From: Chloroflexota bacterium
GTDB taxonomy: Bacteria > Chloroflexota > Limnocylindria > Limnocylindrales > CSP1-4
Length of the DNA stretch: 6,459 bases
Direction of reading: 5' to 3'
NCBI GenBank assembly: GCA_016875645.1
Contig: VGPE01000166.1
Span: 1-6,459, forward strand
Position numbers and translations under genes: made by a program. Below are positions 5,186 to 6,459 of the stretch, piece after piece. Each line of letters opens with the position of its first letter. Position 1 is the stretch's first letter. The notes below the pieces were generated by a model. That model was not told where the DNA came from, ran no database searches, and saw only the letters and a program-made list of their open reading frames with translations.

Positions 5186-6064
5186 ATGAAGCTCGGCATC
5201 GAGCTCCCACTGGGACTCGACGGCGAGTACGCGGGCTGGGACGCCACCGCCGCATGGACCCGCCTGGAGGGCGTCGCCCGGACGGCCGATCGCCTGGGCT
5301 TCGATACCGCCTGGGTCTTCGATCACCTGGGCACCTTCGTCACGGTCCGCGACGAGCCGTCGTTCGAGGCATTCGCAACGCTGGGCGCCCTGGTGGGGGT
5401 GACGCGGCGAATCCGCCTGGGCACCCTGGTCGCGCGGGCCGGACTGCGAAATCCGGCGCTCCTGGCGAAGCACGTCGCCAGCCTTGATGTCGCGAGCGGC
5501 GGCCGCATGGAGCTGGGGATGGGTGCAGGCGGCACGATCGGCGAGGTGCTCGCCTTCGGCTACACGGTGCCCGATCTCCCCGGCCGGATGCGGATCCTGC
5601 GCGACGACCTCGAGATCCTGCGCCGCATGCTCCATGACGGTCGGGGGACGTATGCCGGCGCGCACGCGAGTGTCCAGGACGCGCTCAACAACCCTCGGGG
5701 CCTGCAACTCCCTGCGGTCCCGATCGTCGTCGGGGGCAGCAGCCCGATGCTGATGCGGCTGGCCGCGACGTACGCCGAGGAGCTGAACCTCGATGGGCCC
5801 GACCCGGCGCGAACCGCGGCGATGCTCCCGCAGGTGCACCGTGTCTGTGACGAGGTCGGCCGGGATCCGGCGTCGCTGGCGGTGTCCGTCCACCTGCTCC
5901 CGAACGCGATCGCGACGGCCGGCACCAGGCGGATCGACCTGCTGGCCGCCTACCGCGACGTCGGGGTCAGCCGTGTGATGGGCATGTTGCAGGACACCGT
6001 TGCGAGCGACGAGTCGCTGGCGTCGTTCGCCGAGGATGCGCGGGCGGCCGGCGCGACTCTCTGA
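5186..6064 (+). CDS. Luciferase-like (LLM) flavin/F420-dependent oxidoreductase
   Basis: 292-residue TIM-barrel oxidoreductase of the bacterial luciferase-like family. In high-GC bacteria, members of this size usually use coenzyme F420, but the sequence alone does not exclude FMN. Family blocks in order are MKLGIELPLG (strand 1), LGFDTAWVFDHL at 37-48, RIRLGTLV at 75-82, RNPALLAKHVASLDVASGGR at 88-107, ELGMGAG at 109-115, and VPIVVGGSSPMLMRLAATYA at 178-197. The last block is a cofactor-phosphate/Gly region followed by the typical ADxxN-like EELN. The length is normal. It starts at ATG 5186, 4 bases after the folE stop and without a clear Shine-Dalgarno, so it is likely co-transcribed and reinitiated. 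The substrate cannot be told; a role with the folE product is only a guess from position. Confidence 0.9.
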   Translation: MKLGIELPLGLDGEYAGWDATAAWTRLEGVARTADRLGFDTAWVFDHLGTFVTVRDEPSFEAFATLGALVGVTRRIRLGTLVARAGLRNPALLAKHVASLDVASGGRMELGMGAGGTIGEVLAFGYTVPDLPGRMRILRDDLEILRRMLHDGRGTYAGAHASVQDALNNPRGLQLPAVPIVVGGSSPMLMRLAATYAEELNLDGPDPARTAAMLPQVHRVCDEVGRDPASLAVSVHLLPNAIATAGTRRIDLLAAYRDVGVSRVMGMLQDTVASDESLASFAEDARAAGATL

Positions 6065-6089
6065 CCCGGGCCGGGCCGCCCCCGAGTCC

Positions 6090-6115
6090 CGCCGGCGCAG
6101 ACGAAGGCGCCGGCG
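6090..6115. terminator. 9-bp GC hairpin between convergent genes (candidate terminator)
   Basis: CGCCGGCGC (6090-6098) pairs perfectly with GCGCCGGCG (6107-6115) around an 8-base AGACGAAG loop. It lies 26 bp after the oxidoreductase stop and 25 bp from the opposing stop at 6140. No T-run follows on either strand, so the call rests on the perfect stem and its position. A second 10-bp palindrome, CGAGATCTCG, overlaps its right foot at 6114-6123. Confidence 0.5.
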
Positions 6116-6139
6116 AGATCTCGTCCGTGCCGATGAACG

Positions 6140-6459
6140 CTATGGAACCCGGTAGTACTCGAACTCCGTGGGGAAGCTGTTGGCGTTGACCGATGTGGGC
6201 AGGAGGTTGGCCCGGAGCCGGTAGGTCCCGGCCGTGTTGAACGTGACGTTGAGCTGGGCCTCGCCCGAGGAACCCACGTTCACGATCTGCACCAGCACGG
6301 CGACGAACGTCGAACCGCTGCGGCGTTGCACGGTGAACTGCACCTGCTGCTGCGGCAGCTCCGGCCGATTGGGCCGGGCGATGGCGGTGAACAGGACGGT
6401 TGAGCCGGTCGAGGTCCGGCACGGATCCGACGCCGTGCAGCCGGTCGGCCGCAGGAAGA
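6140..6459 (-). CDS. C-terminal end of a secreted Ig-like beta-sandwich protein (partial)
   Basis: The frame is open from the window edge to the TAG at 6142-6140 and shows the last 105 residues; the start lies outside. The segment alternates short hydrophobic strands with polar turns (STVLFTAIARP, VQFTVQRRSGSTFVAV, AQLNVTFNTAGTYRLRANLLP). This matches a bacterial Ig-like or fibronectin-like domain as found in extracellular, adhesive or carbohydrate-related proteins. The AGTYRLRA strand near the end is typical of such folds. Two cysteines five residues apart (codons 6439-6437 and 6421-6419) could form a disulfide, which fits an exported protein. Ser, Thr and Asn are more frequent than in the neighbouring enzymes. 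An internal GTG at 6343 is in frame but is not a likely start, because the domain extends upstream of it. The full protein's function cannot be told. Confidence 0.75.
   Translation of the reverse strand, partial: FLRPTGCTASDPCRTSTGSTVLFTAIARPNRPELPQQQVQFTVQRRSGSTFVAVLVQIVNVGSSGEAQLNVTFNTAGTYRLRANLLPTSVNANSFPTEFEYYRVP

Noticed and set aside
4423..5247. Minus-strand open frame opposite folE
   Set aside because: It is antisense to an unmistakable GTP cyclohydrolase I and has no motif of its own.
5054..5893. Minus-strand open frame of 279 codons opposite folE and the oxidoreductase
   Set aside because: His/Arg-rich shadow spanning parts of two real genes, with no start signal.
6114..6123. CGAGATCTCG palindrome as an operator
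   Set aside because: It lies between the 3' ends of convergent genes, where an operator is unlikely; probably part of the hairpin foot or chance.
5967..6422. Minus-strand frame of 151 codons overlapping the right-edge gene
   Set aside because: It overlaps the Ig-like protein in another frame, crosses the candidate terminator and runs into the 3' end of the oxidoreductase. It has no protein-like pattern.

Overview
The window is a gene-dense, very GC-rich stretch of bacterial DNA whose coding frames almost always end codons in G or C. GTG starts, 4-bp GTGA gene overlaps, a likely F420-dependent oxidoreductase and probable leaderless starts point to a soil-type high-GC bacterium. I favour a high-GC Chloroflexota (Limnocylindria-like), because the zinc-ribbon and dehydratase sequences resemble what I remember from that group. 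Actinobacteriota cannot be excluded from the sequence alone. There is no mobile element, CRISPR array, tRNA or rRNA in the window.

Layout. On the minus strand at the left (about 1386 down to 56) a zinc-ribbon protein with an unusual membrane-anchored C-terminal half overlaps by GTGA with a secreted blue-copper (cupredoxin) protein. A 101-bp divergent spacer separates this pair from a plus-strand threonine/serine dehydratase (1488-2469), whose N-terminal part is split from the rest by one extra G in a G6 run. It is followed by a small AllA-like (ureidoglycolate lyase fold) protein with a strong Shine-Dalgarno sequence (2549-3031). A GC-rich hairpin lies between this gene and a convergent small HExxH metalloprotease on the minus strand (3486-3064).

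The metalloprotease gene is divergent, across only 22 bp, from a plus-strand three-gene unit: an alpha/beta hydrolase whose nucleophilic serine is replaced by glycine (3509-4483), GTP cyclohydrolase I folE (4480-5181, GTGA overlap) and a luciferase-like (LLM) oxidoreductase (5186-6064, 4-bp gap). After a second hairpin, the C-terminal end of a secreted Ig-like beta-sandwich protein runs in from the right edge on the minus strand.

How the genes work together. The only well-defined pathway step is folE, which makes 7,8-dihydroneopterin triphosphate from GTP, the entry to folate and other pterins. Its tight coupling to a hydrolase-fold protein and an LLM oxidoreductase suggests a shared transcript but does not prove a shared pathway. 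The most interesting signals are the apparent chimera of the zinc-ribbon protein, the missing nucleophile in the hydrolase, the poly-G frameshift in the dehydratase, and a self-symmetric -10 element that could drive both divergent genes at 3486/3509. I found no convincing new multi-gene system.
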